Shown one piece after another: positions 53,636-64,000 of a stretch of 64,000 nucleotides of DNA. Within the stretch, counting starts at the first letter, position 1. The number at the start of each line of letters is the position of its first letter. Position numbers and translations under genes: made by a program. The stretch lies in contig JAKUDP010000002.1 of NCBI GenBank assembly GCA_022570795.1, forward strand, positions 3,162,001-3,226,000, in the 5' to 3' direction. The notes below the pieces were generated by a model. That model ran no database searches, was not told where the DNA came from, and saw nothing but the letters and a program-made list of their open reading frames with translations. The DNA is from Sphaerulina vaccinii (lineage: Eukaryota > Ascomycota > Dothideomycetes > Mycosphaerellales > Mycosphaerellaceae).

Positions 53636-54141
53636 GTTGTTCTTGTTTCAAGTTCTAGAGTGAGCTAATCGCATTTGGAGAAGTGGTCGCATTGTAGGTA
53701 TAAGCTTGGTAATCGATCGATCTACTAGGGAAAAGAACAAGTACCGAAGGTCAATGACCTTGCTATCGCGTGTTCGGTATGTTGGTTGGTATGATATCGA
53801 TGTTGCCAATCTTGGCTTTACCCTTGTGCTTCTGGAGCTTCCAGAAGGAGGCCAGAATACCGCATGCATGGCTTTCTCTCGGCACTCTTGCTGGGATCGA
53901 AGCATGTCTCGTCACAAAGCGAGTTTACACTTGACCGTAGATCTTGAAGGTGTGTTGCTCATGCACTTTTGCACGCACAGTTCCCAAGTCAGCACATCGG
54001 GAGCTGGTGATCACCGACTTATGCTACGCTATGCCAGAGGGCGGCTGATCTGCGAATCTGCACATTCCAAGAGATCTATCGATGGCCTTTCAAACTATCA
54101 TACACGCATTCCAATCCTTCATTACATCCTCAAGTCCTTAT
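53636..54141. other. Intergenic, 506 bp
   Basis: 5' side of the PHB-depolymerase-like gene and 3' end of the MAPEG gene. Worth searching for a missing signal-peptide exon; a short frame on - at 53648-53905 ends just before the gene but is not in frame. Confidence 0.4.
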
Positions 54142-54714
54142 CTACAATTGCCCTCTGAGCACATTGCCGCTCTTGATAAACAGCGTCCAGATAAGACCGA
54201 CTCCAGTCAAGAAAGACACAGTGCGTGCGTTGGCTATAACACGATTCACATTAGCGAGTTCCACTCATCCCGGCGTAGTATAGTACTCACCAAGCGCATC
54301 AGTCGTGTTGTTAATGTACAAGAGGTTGTATGCAACACGGCTGAGCAGATAACCTCCAGCAAGTGCGTTCAGAGTCCAATTATCGAGTCTGGCAATGTTG
54401 CCAGCCACAACTGCAGCGGCGAACAGGCCGATGTTCTCAAATCCGTTCTGCTGGGCTCCCTCGGCGCGAATGATACGCTCCTTGGTTGCTTTGTCGATGC
54501 TTTGATCGCTGCTGGACTCCTTGGTGTATGCTCGAGGGCTCTTGTTGTCGAACTTGCCTAGACTGGCAGCATAGAAGTGAGGAGCAATGGAGAGGACCCA
54601 TGCTGCTGGGATTGTGTAGAGGGACTAGAAGATGTCAGTGAAATTCGTGTACTCGTGGCGGAACAGAGGGATACTTACGAAGTTGCGAGTGAGGTCGAGA
54701 GCTGAGGCTGCCAT
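54142..54714 (-). CDS. MAPEG-family membrane protein, three exons
   Basis: Exons 54714-54679, 54624-54291, 54233-54142; 153 residues, introns 54 and 57 nt, frames join. Sequence: MAASALDLTRNF, then SLYTIPAAWVLSIAPHFYAA, then the MAPEG motif RAEGAQQNGFENIGLFAAAV and three further hydrophobic segments (LNALAGGYLLSRVAYNLLY, TVSFLTGVGLIWTLFIKSG). Four membrane segments in about 150 residues match the family (membrane-associated proteins in eicosanoid and glutathione metabolism). The ERxxRAxxNxxE core is reduced here (RIIRAEGAQQNGFENI), so glutathione transferase/peroxidase activity is possible but not established; many fungal copies are uncharacterised. Compact, with the typical short first exon. 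Confidence 0.88.
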
Positions 54715-55080
54715 TTTGACTGAGTTAAGTTGTGAGTGATGTTCCGTAAGTGCAGATCCGCCAGTTGATGTGGATGAGAGAGCGAAAGAGGATTGTACAT
54801 GTATGTTTTGTGTCCAGGAGACGTGAAGTTCAATGGCATCTCTCTGACCAAAGGCTACGTCACAGCACCGTGCTTTGTTGTGATAGAACATCTCCTCGGC
54901 TACCCACGTTGCCGCTTTAGCTCCAACTACTCCAGCGGGAGATCGAACATCGTTCCAAATAGTGAGAACTGCGATCAAAAGCCTTGCGTGCGGATGTTGT
55001 AACGGAGAGAAAGCTGACAGACCTCCACAGAGACCATCTTAATTTCGTCCTTCTCGAAGCAGTGTCAAACGCCAACGCCG
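54715..55080. other. Intergenic, 366 bp
   Basis: 5' region of the MAPEG gene and 3' flank of the D-2-hydroxyacid dehydrogenase gene. No feature seen. Confidence 0.4.
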
Positions 55081-56248
55081 TCACTCCATCTCAAGAGTGA
55101 TAATATTGCTCCTCCCACCATCGATCAGCACATCTCTTAATGTCTCGCAGCTCTTGATCCTGATATCCACAAAGCTCTCCGGGCTATAGAAAGCCGTATG
55201 GCAAGTCAAAACCATCCTGCCTTCTAGCCAAGGCTCCTTGTTCCTGTATGCCTGAATCAAGGAATGTACTCGATCTTCTGGAATGGGTTCTTCTGGCAGA
55301 ACATCAAGTGCAGCGCCAGATATGATATTCTCCTTCAAACACCTCTCCACACCGTCGAGGTTCAGAACTTCTCCCCTCGATGTATTCACCAAAACAGCAC
55401 CCTTTGGCAACAGACTCAGCAAGTCGTAGTCGATCGAGTTCCTTGTCTCCCTCGTACAAGGACTATGCAAACTCAACACATTACTTCTCCTAAACAGCTC
55501 CTTGATATCCTTTGTCCTTTCGATATCCAAGCTCTTATCAACACCATTCCCTAGATAAGGATCATAGAACAACACCTTCATGCCAAAAGCCTTAGCTCTC
55601 AACGCAGCAGCAGTGCCAATTCGTCCGAGGCCAAACACGCCGAACGTCGCACGTTGAAGACGAGCTACGAGAGGAGTTTCGATGGGCATCCAAGGATCAG
55701 GAGGTGTGGCTCGTTGCCGTTCATTGTGTAGTAAGATCCCCCGACGCATCGACAGCATGAGGCCGATAGCGTGGTCTGCAATTTCTGCGGTGCCATAGTC
55801 TGGGACGTTGCAGACTGTTACTCCTGCTGCGGCGAGAGCCGGTCGGTCGAGTCGGTCGTAGCCTACGCCCATGCGGACGATGCTGTCCAATCTCAGCTTT
55901 ATATGGATACTGAGTGAGTAGATGATACTCACACTTTCAGATTTGGAAAGAGCTTCACGTCAGACTCTGTGAAACCGATCTTCAGAACCATAATGCCATT
56001 GACTCTCTTTCGGAGGTCTTCAGGTATAGCTGACCAGGGCTTCGATTCTGGAGTTCCTGTTGGCCATAGGTTCGTAGATACGAATTCGAGCTTATAGTTC
56101 TGGTCGGAACGAGGCGCGAAGATTTCTTGTTCGACAGTGTCGTCCTGTAGCTGGTATGAGAACGTATTGTGTTGAAGCCTTCGAGTATGCTTACTGGGTA
56201 GAGCCCATCCGCCTGGATGATCGTGAATGTGGGCGTATCAGCTACCAT
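55081..56248 (-). CDS. D-isomer-specific 2-hydroxyacid dehydrogenase (CtBP-like group)
   Basis: Exons 56248-56195, 56150-55933, 55882-55081; 357 residues, introns 44 and 50 nt. The Rossmann NAD(H) site is GVFGLGRIGTAAALRAKAFG followed by Asp in FYDPY (NAD-type). Substrate-binding residues are near VGYDRLD and PDYGTAEIADHA. The catalytic residues can be read: Arg in VNTSRGEVL, Glu in VLPEEPIPE and His in LTCHTAFYSPES. The pattern DHAIGLMLSMRRG and HSPCTRETRN is nearer CtBP/phosphoglycerate-dehydrogenase-like enzymes than formate dehydrogenase. It reduces or oxidises 2-hydroxy/2-oxo acids; the substrate is open. No signal peptide. The gene is divergent from the flavoenzyme gene at 57188 with 939 bp between. 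The N-terminal exon is split MVADTPTFTIIQADGLYP. Confidence 0.9.
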
Positions 56249-57187
56249 TGCTCTTCTTTCCTTCTCACCCACGATCTTGTAATCTCGAAGGTGTATTGTC
56301 TACACGATCAGGCATTGAAGACAATAGCTTCGCCTACGTTGGCCGTCATTTCCATCGGCTACTGCATCGGCGTAGACAGGAGCGATCCACCTCCTTCGAG
56401 CGAAGCAGGTCGGTCCTGCCCGAATCTCAAAGCTCCTCAGGCCTGATAGCATCGACTGTAGCGATGGAGCAAGTAATCTTGATAGGATGCACGTTTGCTG
56501 TGTTGTGATATAGACACTGTTCGTGTGAGCGAGTTCATCTCGGCGACCGGCGGCAACGCACAGACACAACTCGAGCTTGTCACCTGCGAGCAGAAACATG
56601 GCCAAGCCTTCGAACAAAGTGCCTACAACGCAATAAATCTCGCCATCAGACCTTTGGATTTTGACCATATGCGGTAAAGTCGATGTTCGATATTCGCCAC
56701 GGTGATAACCTGCAACGATATACGGAGATTCCAATAGGAAAGCCTCCACGCTCAACAAAAATTCTGGGCTCGGATGGCGAATTTACATAGATGTTGATCA
56801 TGGACTAGCGACGGCTACTGCCGAGCCAATGGGCGCTGTAAGTGAATGATCTCGGCGGGTGTGGCGAGTCGTCAATCAAGTGTCATCAATATTTCATCAG
56901 CTGCTTAACCTTCGCTTTCGATAACCTCACTTGCTGTTGAGCTTGCCCGAGGTTCATACACCCTTCGAGGAGACTTTGTCTCACAAGCCCAAGTCTTGCT
57001 GAAGCCTCCATATACCATCGCTTGATACCATTGAAGATTGTCACAAGCCCTCGGCTCTCGCAAGCGTAAACAGAAAGAGTATACCGAAAGCTGATCAACC
57101 CCATCACATAGAAGTCATCAATCGCCATCTTGTTTGACAGCTCGTCTTCTTGTCTACCAGTCTCTTTTGATAGCTTTCATTGCAGCC
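56249..57187. other. Divergent intergenic region, 939 bp
   Basis: Between the dehydrogenase (-) and nitronate-monooxygenase-type gene (+). A 152-residue frame on - (56300-56758) and an 80-residue frame on - (56886-57128) lack family motifs; the latter overlaps the leader of the + gene. Treated as unlikely genes. Confidence 0.4.
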
Positions 57188-58392
57188 ATGGCGCCGCTCA
57201 CGACCACCTTGACAAGGCTGCTGGGTGTTCAGCACCCAATCATGCTGGCTGGAATGGATCAAGTTGCTGGACCTAAGCTAGCAGCAGCAGTAACAGCAGC
57301 AGGTGGCTTCGGAACAGTCGGCGGAGCTCGATACACACCGAAGATGCTAAGAGAAATGCTCGTAGAGCTCAAACAAGAACTGAAAGACAGAGGGTGTTCC
57401 GAGAATGCACCTTTTGGCGTGGACTTGCTGTTGCCACAAGTTGGTGGAAGTGCTAGGAAGACTAATGTGAGACTTGCATTACCACTCAGTGGACGTGAAT
57501 GATTGCTGATGATGTTCACTAGTACGACTACACACACGGCACCCTAGGAGAACTCATCGACATCGTGATAGAGTCCGGCGCCAAGCTCTTCGTCTCAGCA
57601 GTCGGTGTTCCAGAGCCTTGGGTAATTGAGAAGCTCCACAAAGCGAACATCCTAGTTATGAACATGGTCGGTCACCCAAAACATGTTCATAAAGCCTGTG
57701 CAGCAGGCGTGGACATCATCTGTGCTCAAGGTGGCGAAGCTGGAGGGCATACTGGAGATATTCCAACGATGGTGAGCTGAGCGAAACGAAACGAAAATGC
57801 CGATCATCTGACTGACATTGGTTAGGTCCTCATCCCAGCCTGTGCAGACATCTGCGCCAAGTACACCTCTCCCATGACAAAGAAACCCGTGACACTCGTA
57901 GCAGCAGGCGGCATAAACGATGGCCGAAGCGTAGCAGCAGCACTCATGCTCGGAGCAAGTGGAGTCTGGGTCGGAACACGCTTCATCCCATCCATAGAAT
58001 CTAAAGCCCCTAAAAACTTCAAAGACCAAGTCATCGCTGCCGGCTACGACGATTGGGTAAAATTGACTGTCTGGTCCGGACGACCATTACGTGCTTTGAG
58101 AAACCCATACTTGACAGATTGGGAGACGAATCGACAAGCTGAGATCAAGGATTTGACTTCGAGGGGAATAGTACCTTTGGTGTATGAGTTGGATAAGCTG
58201 CATGAGTCTGGGAAGTTGACGGATGAGATTGAGGATTCTGCTGCGCTGAGGCCGATTGGGATTGTAGCTGGATCTGTCAATAGAGCTGGACAGAGTGCTG
58301 GGGAGATTGTGAAGGAGATGGTTGAGGGGACGAAGAATGTGCTTGAGCAGGCTAAGTGGGTCACACAGGGGCCGGCATCATCGAAGCTGTAA
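57188..58392 (+). CDS. Nitronate monooxygenase (2-nitropropane dioxygenase family) flavoenzyme
   Basis: Exons 57188-57466, 57523-57771, 57826-58392; 364 residues, introns 56 and 54 nt. Motifs of the FMN-binding TIM barrel: LLGVQHPIMLAGM at the start, AAGGFGTVGG, GVDLLLPQVGG, SGAKLFVSAVGVP, CAQGGEAGGHTGD (flavin phosphate region), PVTLVAAGGINDGRSVAAAL and LGASGVWVGTRF. The insertions and the DYDDWVKL-like middle part match fungal class I nitronate monooxygenases rather than bacterial enoyl-ACP reductase II. It oxidises propionate 3-nitronate and other nitronates, detoxifying nitro compounds; exact substrate unproven. The start is the first ATG giving the conserved N-terminus; an in-frame ATG at 57134 would add 18 residues. 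No transit peptide; cytosolic or peroxisomal. Confidence 0.9.
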
Positions 58393-58459
58393 AAGACCTC
58401 TTCCCATTTGTCGTCGTGGTTCTGTTATGGACACTCTTGCCGTCATCCTTCAAGCGAAT

Positions 58460-59677
58460 CTAGTTGTAAACTTTAGCAACATAACCCGGAATAACTTCGA
58501 GCTCTTCTCTCTTATAAGTATACTTCGTCCCCTCAATTTTCGGCGCTTTAGTCCTTCTCTGCTGCTGAGTTTGCCTCTTCTGACACCACTCTTCCATAGT
58601 AAGATGTTGACCCAGTTTAGTGAACTCATTATCTTTGATGCCAAGTCTATGCAGCAGAGGACTGTTGCTGATGGGATCGAGGACAACGTGATTGTTCGGT
58701 CTGCGGCAGTCAGTGCCCATACTCGTTCAGAGGTCGGGAAGGCTCACCTGGCGAAGTACAAAACACCAAGCCTGTCAACATGAGCCTGATCATCCGGAGG
58801 TGCATGAACACGATGCACACTACTCTTCAAGTAATTGCCGGTCAAGGCACTAAGCGCATCACAGATATTGATCGTGATCGTCTCATCTTGAGGTTTGACC
58901 CATTTCCACTGATTCTGGTTGTTCAAGATCTGCAGAGCAGCAACAGGTTGTCTGAACAGTAACGTGATGCTGCCGAGATCAGTGTGACCAGCACTATACA
59001 GCTCTCCCACCTCTCGGTTTTCTTCTGGAGTTCGAGCTTTGTAGTGCATGTATCGGAGATGGTCTTCACCCTTCACATCATATTGATGGTCGTTGACCAG
59101 TTGATCCTCATCAGGAAGCTCCAGCAAGATGGCGAAGAGCTTGAGGAGTTTCATAACCACCAGATCATGACACTTCCTGCTGAAGCCCTCGATCTCTTTG
59201 ATATGATCTTGCAGAACAGCTGGCTGAGGTCGTTGATGGTAACCATCGAACTTCGGCAGATTATAGACTTGAACGTTATCTTTGATGGTTTCGGTCAATT
59301 GGCGGAGTCCGGCAGGTCGGTAGCCATTGTATTCGCCTCTTTCAAGGTCTTGCAGATTGTGATACTTGAGCTTCTCCTCAAGTGGTAGCTCGTAGAATTC
59401 TCGCCCAAGGGCGAATTGACGATCGACTTCTTCTTGGGAAATGTCGAAGTTCTTCACGTAGAAGAAGCCGACATGCTGGGCAGCGTATTCGAGTTGCTTG
59501 GCAAGCTTCTCTTTGCCACCAGGTTCGTTGAAGAGGCTGAGGTCGAGTGTGACCAGCTCGGCCCAATCGACTGTTCATGCTGTGTCAGTACAGACATGTG
59601 TAGAGGTTATGGGAGTACTCACGATCGGCCTTGGTCTCCGGGACCTGCTTGTAAGGTGAGATTACTTTTCCTGGCAT
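58460..59677 (-). CDS. Isopenicillin-N-synthase-like 2OG-Fe(II) dioxygenase
   Basis: Exons 59677-59623, 59570-58748, 58700-58460; 372 residues, introns 52 and 47 nt. The N-terminal DIOX_N region includes LEYAAQHVGFFYVKNFDIS. The iron-binding facial triad reads His-x-Asp in YSAGHTDLGSIT and a distal His in SSVHRVHAPPD; the 2-oxoglutarate-binding Arg is in DRLGVLYFARP, across the exon 2/3 join (family Arg-x-Ser, here Arg-x-Gly). The C-terminal 80 residues are charged and helical (TMEEWCQKRQTQQQRR). Such enzymes hydroxylate or desaturate small molecules, and many fungal members lie in specialised metabolism; no such cluster is evident here. Probably cytosolic, no signal peptide. The last exon is charged and could be an extension unique to this group. 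Confidence 0.88.
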
Positions 59678-60016
59678 GATGGTAAGCTCTGAAGGTACTG
59701 TGGCAAGTGAGCTTAGTTGGCAGATGAATCTGTTTTGTAGCGAGTAGAGAGCTCAATTGATCTCAACACTCTCCGCCTTCCCTCTGCCGACGAGCCGTGT
59801 ACCTGCATGAACCTTGCTCGATCCGCTATGGTGTCAACGAGCTTAGCTCGCACATCATAGATAGCAGAGTAGCATATTCATATTGCAATGTACACGAAGT
59901 GACAGACCACTATGCATGGCTGCTTCGGAGAGACGTTATGACAAGAATAACCGCCGATGTCGCTATATCGTGCAAACTGGTTTCCGCCGAAGGATCTCCA
60001 GCGTCTCGACCAAAGC
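59678..60016. other. Intergenic, 339 bp
   Basis: 5' region of the dioxygenase gene and 3' flank of the hypothetical gene. No feature seen. Confidence 0.35.
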
Positions 60017-60493
60017 TCAATCAAGGCCGACCTGAATCTGCGTCATTTTCAGATTCACTTTCAGAACAACGATCAAGCGACTGCACTCTCTCTTGCTCGG
60101 CGGTGTACACTCCTCGACTGAAGGAGTCACCGCTCGCTTCCGCTTGGTCGTCGATAACCCAGTATGATGCTCTTCTACAGTGTGCGTGTAGCCCGTCTCA
60201 TCGTCTCTTCTACTGTTTGTGATCTGCTCCCGCTGGCTCTCGAGCGGAGGTCTAGCCTTGCACGAGGGTGGAGACCGAAAACAATAAGCACTTCGATCGT
60301 GGCTGCATGCTGAATGCCAGCCGAAATCTTCGTCCTCATCTTGAACCAGACTCAGCGCCTTCTGCTTCACCCATTTGAGGGCATCTGGCCAGATGTATTC
60401 CGCGGGAGCGCGACCGTCCGGGCCGATGCTGTCCCACGACAATTGAATCCATCTCGCGAATTCCTGTTGCATCTGCTGGATTTCCGAGTCCAT
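60017..60493 (-). CDS. Hypothetical small protein
   Basis: Single exon, 158 residues. Starts MDSEIQQMQQEFARWIQLSW, an amphipathic helix with Trp residues, and continues SIGPDGRAPAEYIWPDALKW, then charged Arg/Lys-rich stretches (STTKRKRAVTPS). I do not recognise a family. The well-formed N-terminus and a position 339 bp from the dioxygenase start favour a real gene, but an isolated frame of this size could be spurious. Confidence 0.4.
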   Translation of the reverse strand: MDSEIQQMQQEFARWIQLSWDSIGPDGRAPAEYIWPDALKWVKQKALSLVQDEDEDFGWHSACSHDRSAYCFRSPPSCKARPPLESQREQITNSRRDDETGYTHTVEEHHTGLSTTKRKRAVTPSVEECTPPSKRECSRLIVVLKVNLKMTQIQVGLD

Positions 60494-61541
60494 TGCTATG
60501 CTATGAGCTGGATCTGCTCTGGATGCAATAGTCTGGCAGTAGGTCCTCTATCAGGCTCCAGTTGCTTTCTTGAGCGTACAACCTCGATGTCGACCACAGA
60601 TTGTCACTCGCGCGATACAGTCAACTGGTCAAATGGTATATGACAATGAAGCTCATTCGCGGTCTCTAACAAGTATGGGAGGCGATTCACAAGCCCAGCC
60701 AGGATCGTCCAAGTGTTTCTCGTGTGATGTCGATCTTGTATGGCCACTTGACACGACTTGGAAGTGGTGGTGGTTCTTGTGCTTTGGCGGCGTAAGTGCT
60801 CCAGAGACTGAGGCTTGATCTCAGCGCCTAGGATTTGTAATTTCCAACCAGCTCGTCCACCAAAGACAGATGCTTGGAGCTCTGCTGGTGGCAAGTAGTT
60901 GTTCTGCGTGAATGAATCGTTTGCGGTATCGTCTTATCAAGCCAGCGCTCACTGGTTTCCTAAAAGTCAGTATGACGACTTGGGCGTGCTGAGATGCTGC
61001 CGTAAAGTCTGTTGATGGACCAATAGCATGTATGCTTATGGATGTCTCGTGCGAGAAGGAAGAAGAGTGACAGTCTTGCCAATGCTGGTAAAGCAGGCCG
61101 CCCTAGTGAATACGAGACCGAGCTTGGCAGTCTTGAAACTCCCGATCGGCAGTTCCTCCTTTCTTCACTCTGCCTCACAAGACTCACGACCATGATTGTC
61201 TACTGATATCCGAGCAGGAAAAGCCACCAAGCAACCATGTGTACGTGGAGGACAATGACTCCCAAGATCAGGATCGTGATGGATGACTCGCCCGATAAGC
61301 ACCCATCGGCGAGCGGACTTCAGCTACATCATGATCATGACGAGATATGAGATATGAGGAAGATATGAAGAAGATACGAGATGATCATTCACTATCGTAC
61401 ATACAAGACTTTTCAGGAAAATGTCCGATCAGCGCCAACATGGACCAACGCCTCATCCCATCCATAATCATGTCCATACTTCGTGAGACATACCACATTC
61501 CATCATCAGTATAGTACAACAAAGGAAACTCCGGGATCAGA
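60494..61541. other. Intergenic, 1.05 kb
   Basis: Short frames only. A low-complexity GATATGA-type patch lies near 61340-61385. No gene supported. Confidence 0.35.
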
Positions 61542-62009
61542 TCAACAGACCGCGATGCTCAAGACACTATCACTACGCATCCTCGCATGGCCTGCCGACT
61601 TCTGTGCCGGCGCCGACAGACGCTTCTCCACCAGAGTAGCAGGACGAGACATGGTGAACCGATTCTGGACTCGCCACTGAAGGTCGTCCCACCTCAACAC
61701 TGCCACCGAAGACCTTCCAGCCTCATCGGCTAGCAGCACATCTCTTCTGACCTCACAAGAAGGGCATAGTCGCTCAAGCCTCAAAGTCTTGAAAGGATGC
61801 GCAAAGACCTCGCATCTGGGTGTTGAGGCAGTAGCCATCTCTTCTGGCTGTTGGAAGAGTGGCTTTGGTTCTTGTAAAGTCTTCGGTAGATCCATCCTCG
61901 GCATACCCACCATAGTATCCGCTGAAGCTTTGCGACACTTCACCAAAGGCCTGGAACCGAACTCACTATGTCCGCAAGTGGCGAACACGATTCTCGAATG
62001 ACAGCACAT
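61542..62009 (-). CDS. Cysteine-rich hypothetical protein
   Basis: 155 residues from Met at 62009: MCCHSRIVFATCGHSEFG, then FAHPFKTLRLERLCPSCEVRRD. The pattern CC...CGH...CPxC resembles short ascomycete proteins of unknown role with a zinc-ribbon-like C-x2-C pair. A longer frame (start 62030 using GTG) overlaps the preceding gene's end by 14 nt. Functional guess not justified. The small gap to the upstream gene (7 bp) suggests either two genes sharing a transcript or one gene with unrecognised splicing. Confidence 0.45.
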   Translation of the reverse strand: MCCHSRIVFATCGHSEFGSRPLVKCRKASADTMVGMPRMDLPKTLQEPKPLFQQPEEMATASTPRCEVFAHPFKTLRLERLCPSCEVRRDVLLADEAGRSSVAVLRWDDLQWRVQNRFTMSRPATLVEKRLSAPAQKSAGHARMRSDSVLSIAVC

Positions 62010-62016
62010 CTCTCGT

Positions 62017-62643
62017 CTACTGAGTCGCACCTACTGGAGGCGGTACAGGAAGGTGAAGATAGTGACAAGTGTGAGCTCCGTGTGGTGCAAAAGGTCCGAT
62101 CGGGCACAAGCCGTCTCTGGGCTTAGCTTGCTCCCAGGAGTTGAGTCGTCCACCAAAGGCAACTTCTTTGGCGCGTTCTGGAGTCGTTCCAGGTGTGCGC
62201 ACGTCGTTGTCAATATCGAATGTGAAGATGGACTTCGCTTTGCGAAGGGGTGGCTTTTCGACAATCCTCACTGAAGTGTTTGCTTTGCACCTCGTGATGG
62301 TCGCTGTCGTTGCAATGGCAATCGCCTCGTCACCAAGACAGTCGAAGCTGAGAAGAGAGTCGGAGGTCTTGAACGAGGAAAAGCTTGGAGACCTAGAGCA
62401 CGATCTTGTCTTGGAGTCGTACTCCCAAGAGTTCTTGCGATGGTCGCTGTTGAATGGATGTTCCGAAAAGATCTCCGGGTCGGTTCCAGCAGTGATCGTT
62501 GTTCGGACTGTACTCGCACGACTATCTACTGATGATGTCGTACAAGTGCTAGTGTCAGACCCGGAACTGTCTGTTCGGGAATGTCCGTACTTCTTCCTGC
62601 CGCGGGTGCTCAGTCCGCTGCGGTGCTTGATCCAGGTCAACAT
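62017..62643 (-). CDS. Ser-rich basic hypothetical protein
   Basis: 208 residues: MLTWIKHRSGLSTRGRKKYG, then Ser/Thr-rich disordered sequence with RSCSRSPSFSSFKTSDSLLS, ending YLHLPVPPPVGATQ. No domain recognised. Possibly the N-terminal part of a spliced protein including the next gene; no obvious donor/acceptor pair joins them. Confidence 0.45.
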   Translation of the reverse strand: MLTWIKHRSGLSTRGRKKYGHSRTDSSGSDTSTCTTSSVDSRASTVRTTITAGTDPEIFSEHPFNSDHRKNSWEYDSKTRSCSRSPSFSSFKTSDSLLSFDCLGDEAIAIATTATITRCKANTSVRIVEKPPLRKAKSIFTFDIDNDVRTPGTTPERAKEVAFGGRLNSWEQAKPRDGLCPIGPFAPHGAHTCHYLHLPVPPPVGATQ

Positions 62644-64000
62644 GTTCTTGCCTTGGGTTGGATTACTTCTTGTTTCGAAGTGTGTATCTGCCTCAGGTTG
62701 ATGTGATAAGCACCAAGCTGTATTGACCTTTGGCTGAAGCGATGAAGTCAGATGTGAGCCAGGCTGCTGAACAGTATTGTGGCGGGTTCAGGACAGCAGA
62801 GTCCAGGCTTGTGCAGGTGATACACTTCTCGTTTCGACGCTTGTCGATGCTGACAGGTACCACTGTTGCTTGAGCTTGGTATGACTGCTGCTGCTGGTGT
62901 CTGACACGAGCAGCAGGTGGAGGAGCAATAGATGTGGTTGATGATCTTGGAGACGAAGCCAGATTTGTCGTATAACGTCCTTTAACAATGACGTTTGAAT
63001 CCGTGGAGAGCCGAGTGCAGACGACAAATACAGCTGGGAAGGCTGGGCAATGGCTGGTATACTGCTTGTCTCGAAGTCGTTCGCTCGGCATCCAAGACTT
63101 CCGGAAGACAGCGATGTGCGGACTTGTCAATGTCTTGGCGCTGTACTGGGAGAAGCTCCACAAGATTTCGGTGAGAGACTGCCACGTCGACAATCGTTAG
63201 GCTGCGAGTGAGAGGTGGTTCGCAGACTTTGGGGAATGATGTGGAACAATGGTTCGCACTGAAGTACTGGGATGAGTTCGGAGCTTCGTTCTTTCTCCGA
63301 GGCGTCGTGTCGCTGACAGGTACCAATACGAGAATTGGCCTGCGCAGTAATGTGGCTTGGAGCTGGATATATGTTTCGGATGAGGCACAATGAGGATTGC
63401 ACCGGCTACTCTCGCGATCAAAGCTGTGATCAAGAAGAAGCCAACAAGCCAAGAATACTTGTATTGAGAAAAGCTGGTGATGATGATGCTGGAGAAGGAC
63501 GGAAGAGCATCTGTGAAGAACGGCTGGGCGATGTGCCTCTTTTCCGTCTACATCCAAAGCACCGAACTGGCCGAGACAGCTCTTGGCATGGGCCGGTAGC
63601 TGTCTTGGTTTCTATCGATAGCAGAGTTTTGCAGTGACATCTGCAAAATAGGTGTGTAGGGCTGCGTTGGTGGTGATGCAACTGGTCGAGGCGGGCTAGG
63701 CGGGTCGTGGCAGACAAGGAAGAGGTGTCGAGATGGGCACGAGAATAGAAACGTCAACCTGGTGCGGCACGAACCTTCGACAAAAAACACAGCACGCCAT
63801 CCTTGAGTGAAACATCTTTGCTTCGACCTCTTCTGGACGGCATCGCGATGTCGAAACGGGTTGCTGGATTTCTCTGTATGAAGCTGCCTAGTTTCTGGCG
63901 TCAGACGAGCAGATGCGAATGCGAAGCTATATTCGTCGTGACATCTGCCTGTCAGAGTTTGCTATGCTGGCTGTCGATCGGCTCCATCGGATTGGTAACC
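62644..64000. other. Right-edge region without a clear gene, 1.36 kb
   Basis: Overlapping minus-strand frames (62693-63193, 62982-63557, 63197-63433 and 63548-63790) have hydrophobic stretches such as SWLVGFFLITALIARVAGAI in one frame but no continuous spliced protein or family motif. A gene broken by undetected introns, or a decayed one, is possible. Confidence 0.35.

Noticed and set aside
56300..56758. 152-residue frame on the - strand
   Set aside because: No recognisable motif or splice context; sits in a divergent promoter interval.

Overview
This window is nuclear DNA from a filamentous ascomycete fungus. Genes carry short spliceosomal introns (mostly 44-90 nt, GT...AG). Marker proteins are fungal: a nuclear-encoded ATP synthase subunit 9 with a mitochondrial presequence, HET-domain and SAT4/rhodopsin-like membrane proteins, a DUF6594 protein, a Doa10-type E3 ligase and a fungal Hop1. 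Gene style and family mix suggest Dothideomycetes (Mycosphaerellales-like), but that placement is inference. I saw no rRNA, credible tRNA, CRISPR array or intact transposon.

Layout. 0-12 kb: 5' part of a membrane-anchored spermidine-synthase-like gene (-), haspin kinase (+), a Yra1/ALY mRNA export adaptor (-) divergent from an isochorismatase-family hydrolase (+), an MFS transporter (-) and the meiotic HORMA/PHD protein Hop1 (-). 12-24 kb: a gene-poor 2.3 kb, then a YTH-like RNA-binding protein, a HET-domain protein, a single-pass membrane protein and ATP9, all on +. 25-36 kb: a DUF6594 membrane protein, a small three-exon protein and a caspase-like protease (all -), a DUF4743/Nudix hydrolase (+), a SAT4-type seven-TM protein (-) and a PTR2 peptide transporter (-), then a 2.9 kb gene-poor stretch. 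38-52 kb: a PLP-dependent aromatic amino acid decarboxylase (+) converging on a 1873-residue Doa10/MARCH6-like ligase (-), which diverges from a 1660-residue Ala/Ser-rich repeat protein (+). 52-60 kb: enzymes on both strands: PHB-depolymerase-like esterase, MAPEG protein, D-2-hydroxyacid dehydrogenase, nitronate monooxygenase-type flavoenzyme and a 2OG-Fe(II) dioxygenase. 60-64 kb: small lineage-type hypothetical genes and sequence without a clear gene.

Exon models were built by hand from splice sites, frame continuity and family motifs. Coordinates given are whole coding spans, with exons listed in the evidence. Most genes are ordinary core or accessory genes. The best candidates for something unusual are the YTH-like protein with an apparently altered aromatic cage, the large repetitive membrane-anchored protein sharing a promoter with Doa10, the caspase-like/DUF6594 neighbourhood, the decarboxylase with patchwork codon use, and the PHB-depolymerase-like gene without a secretion signal.
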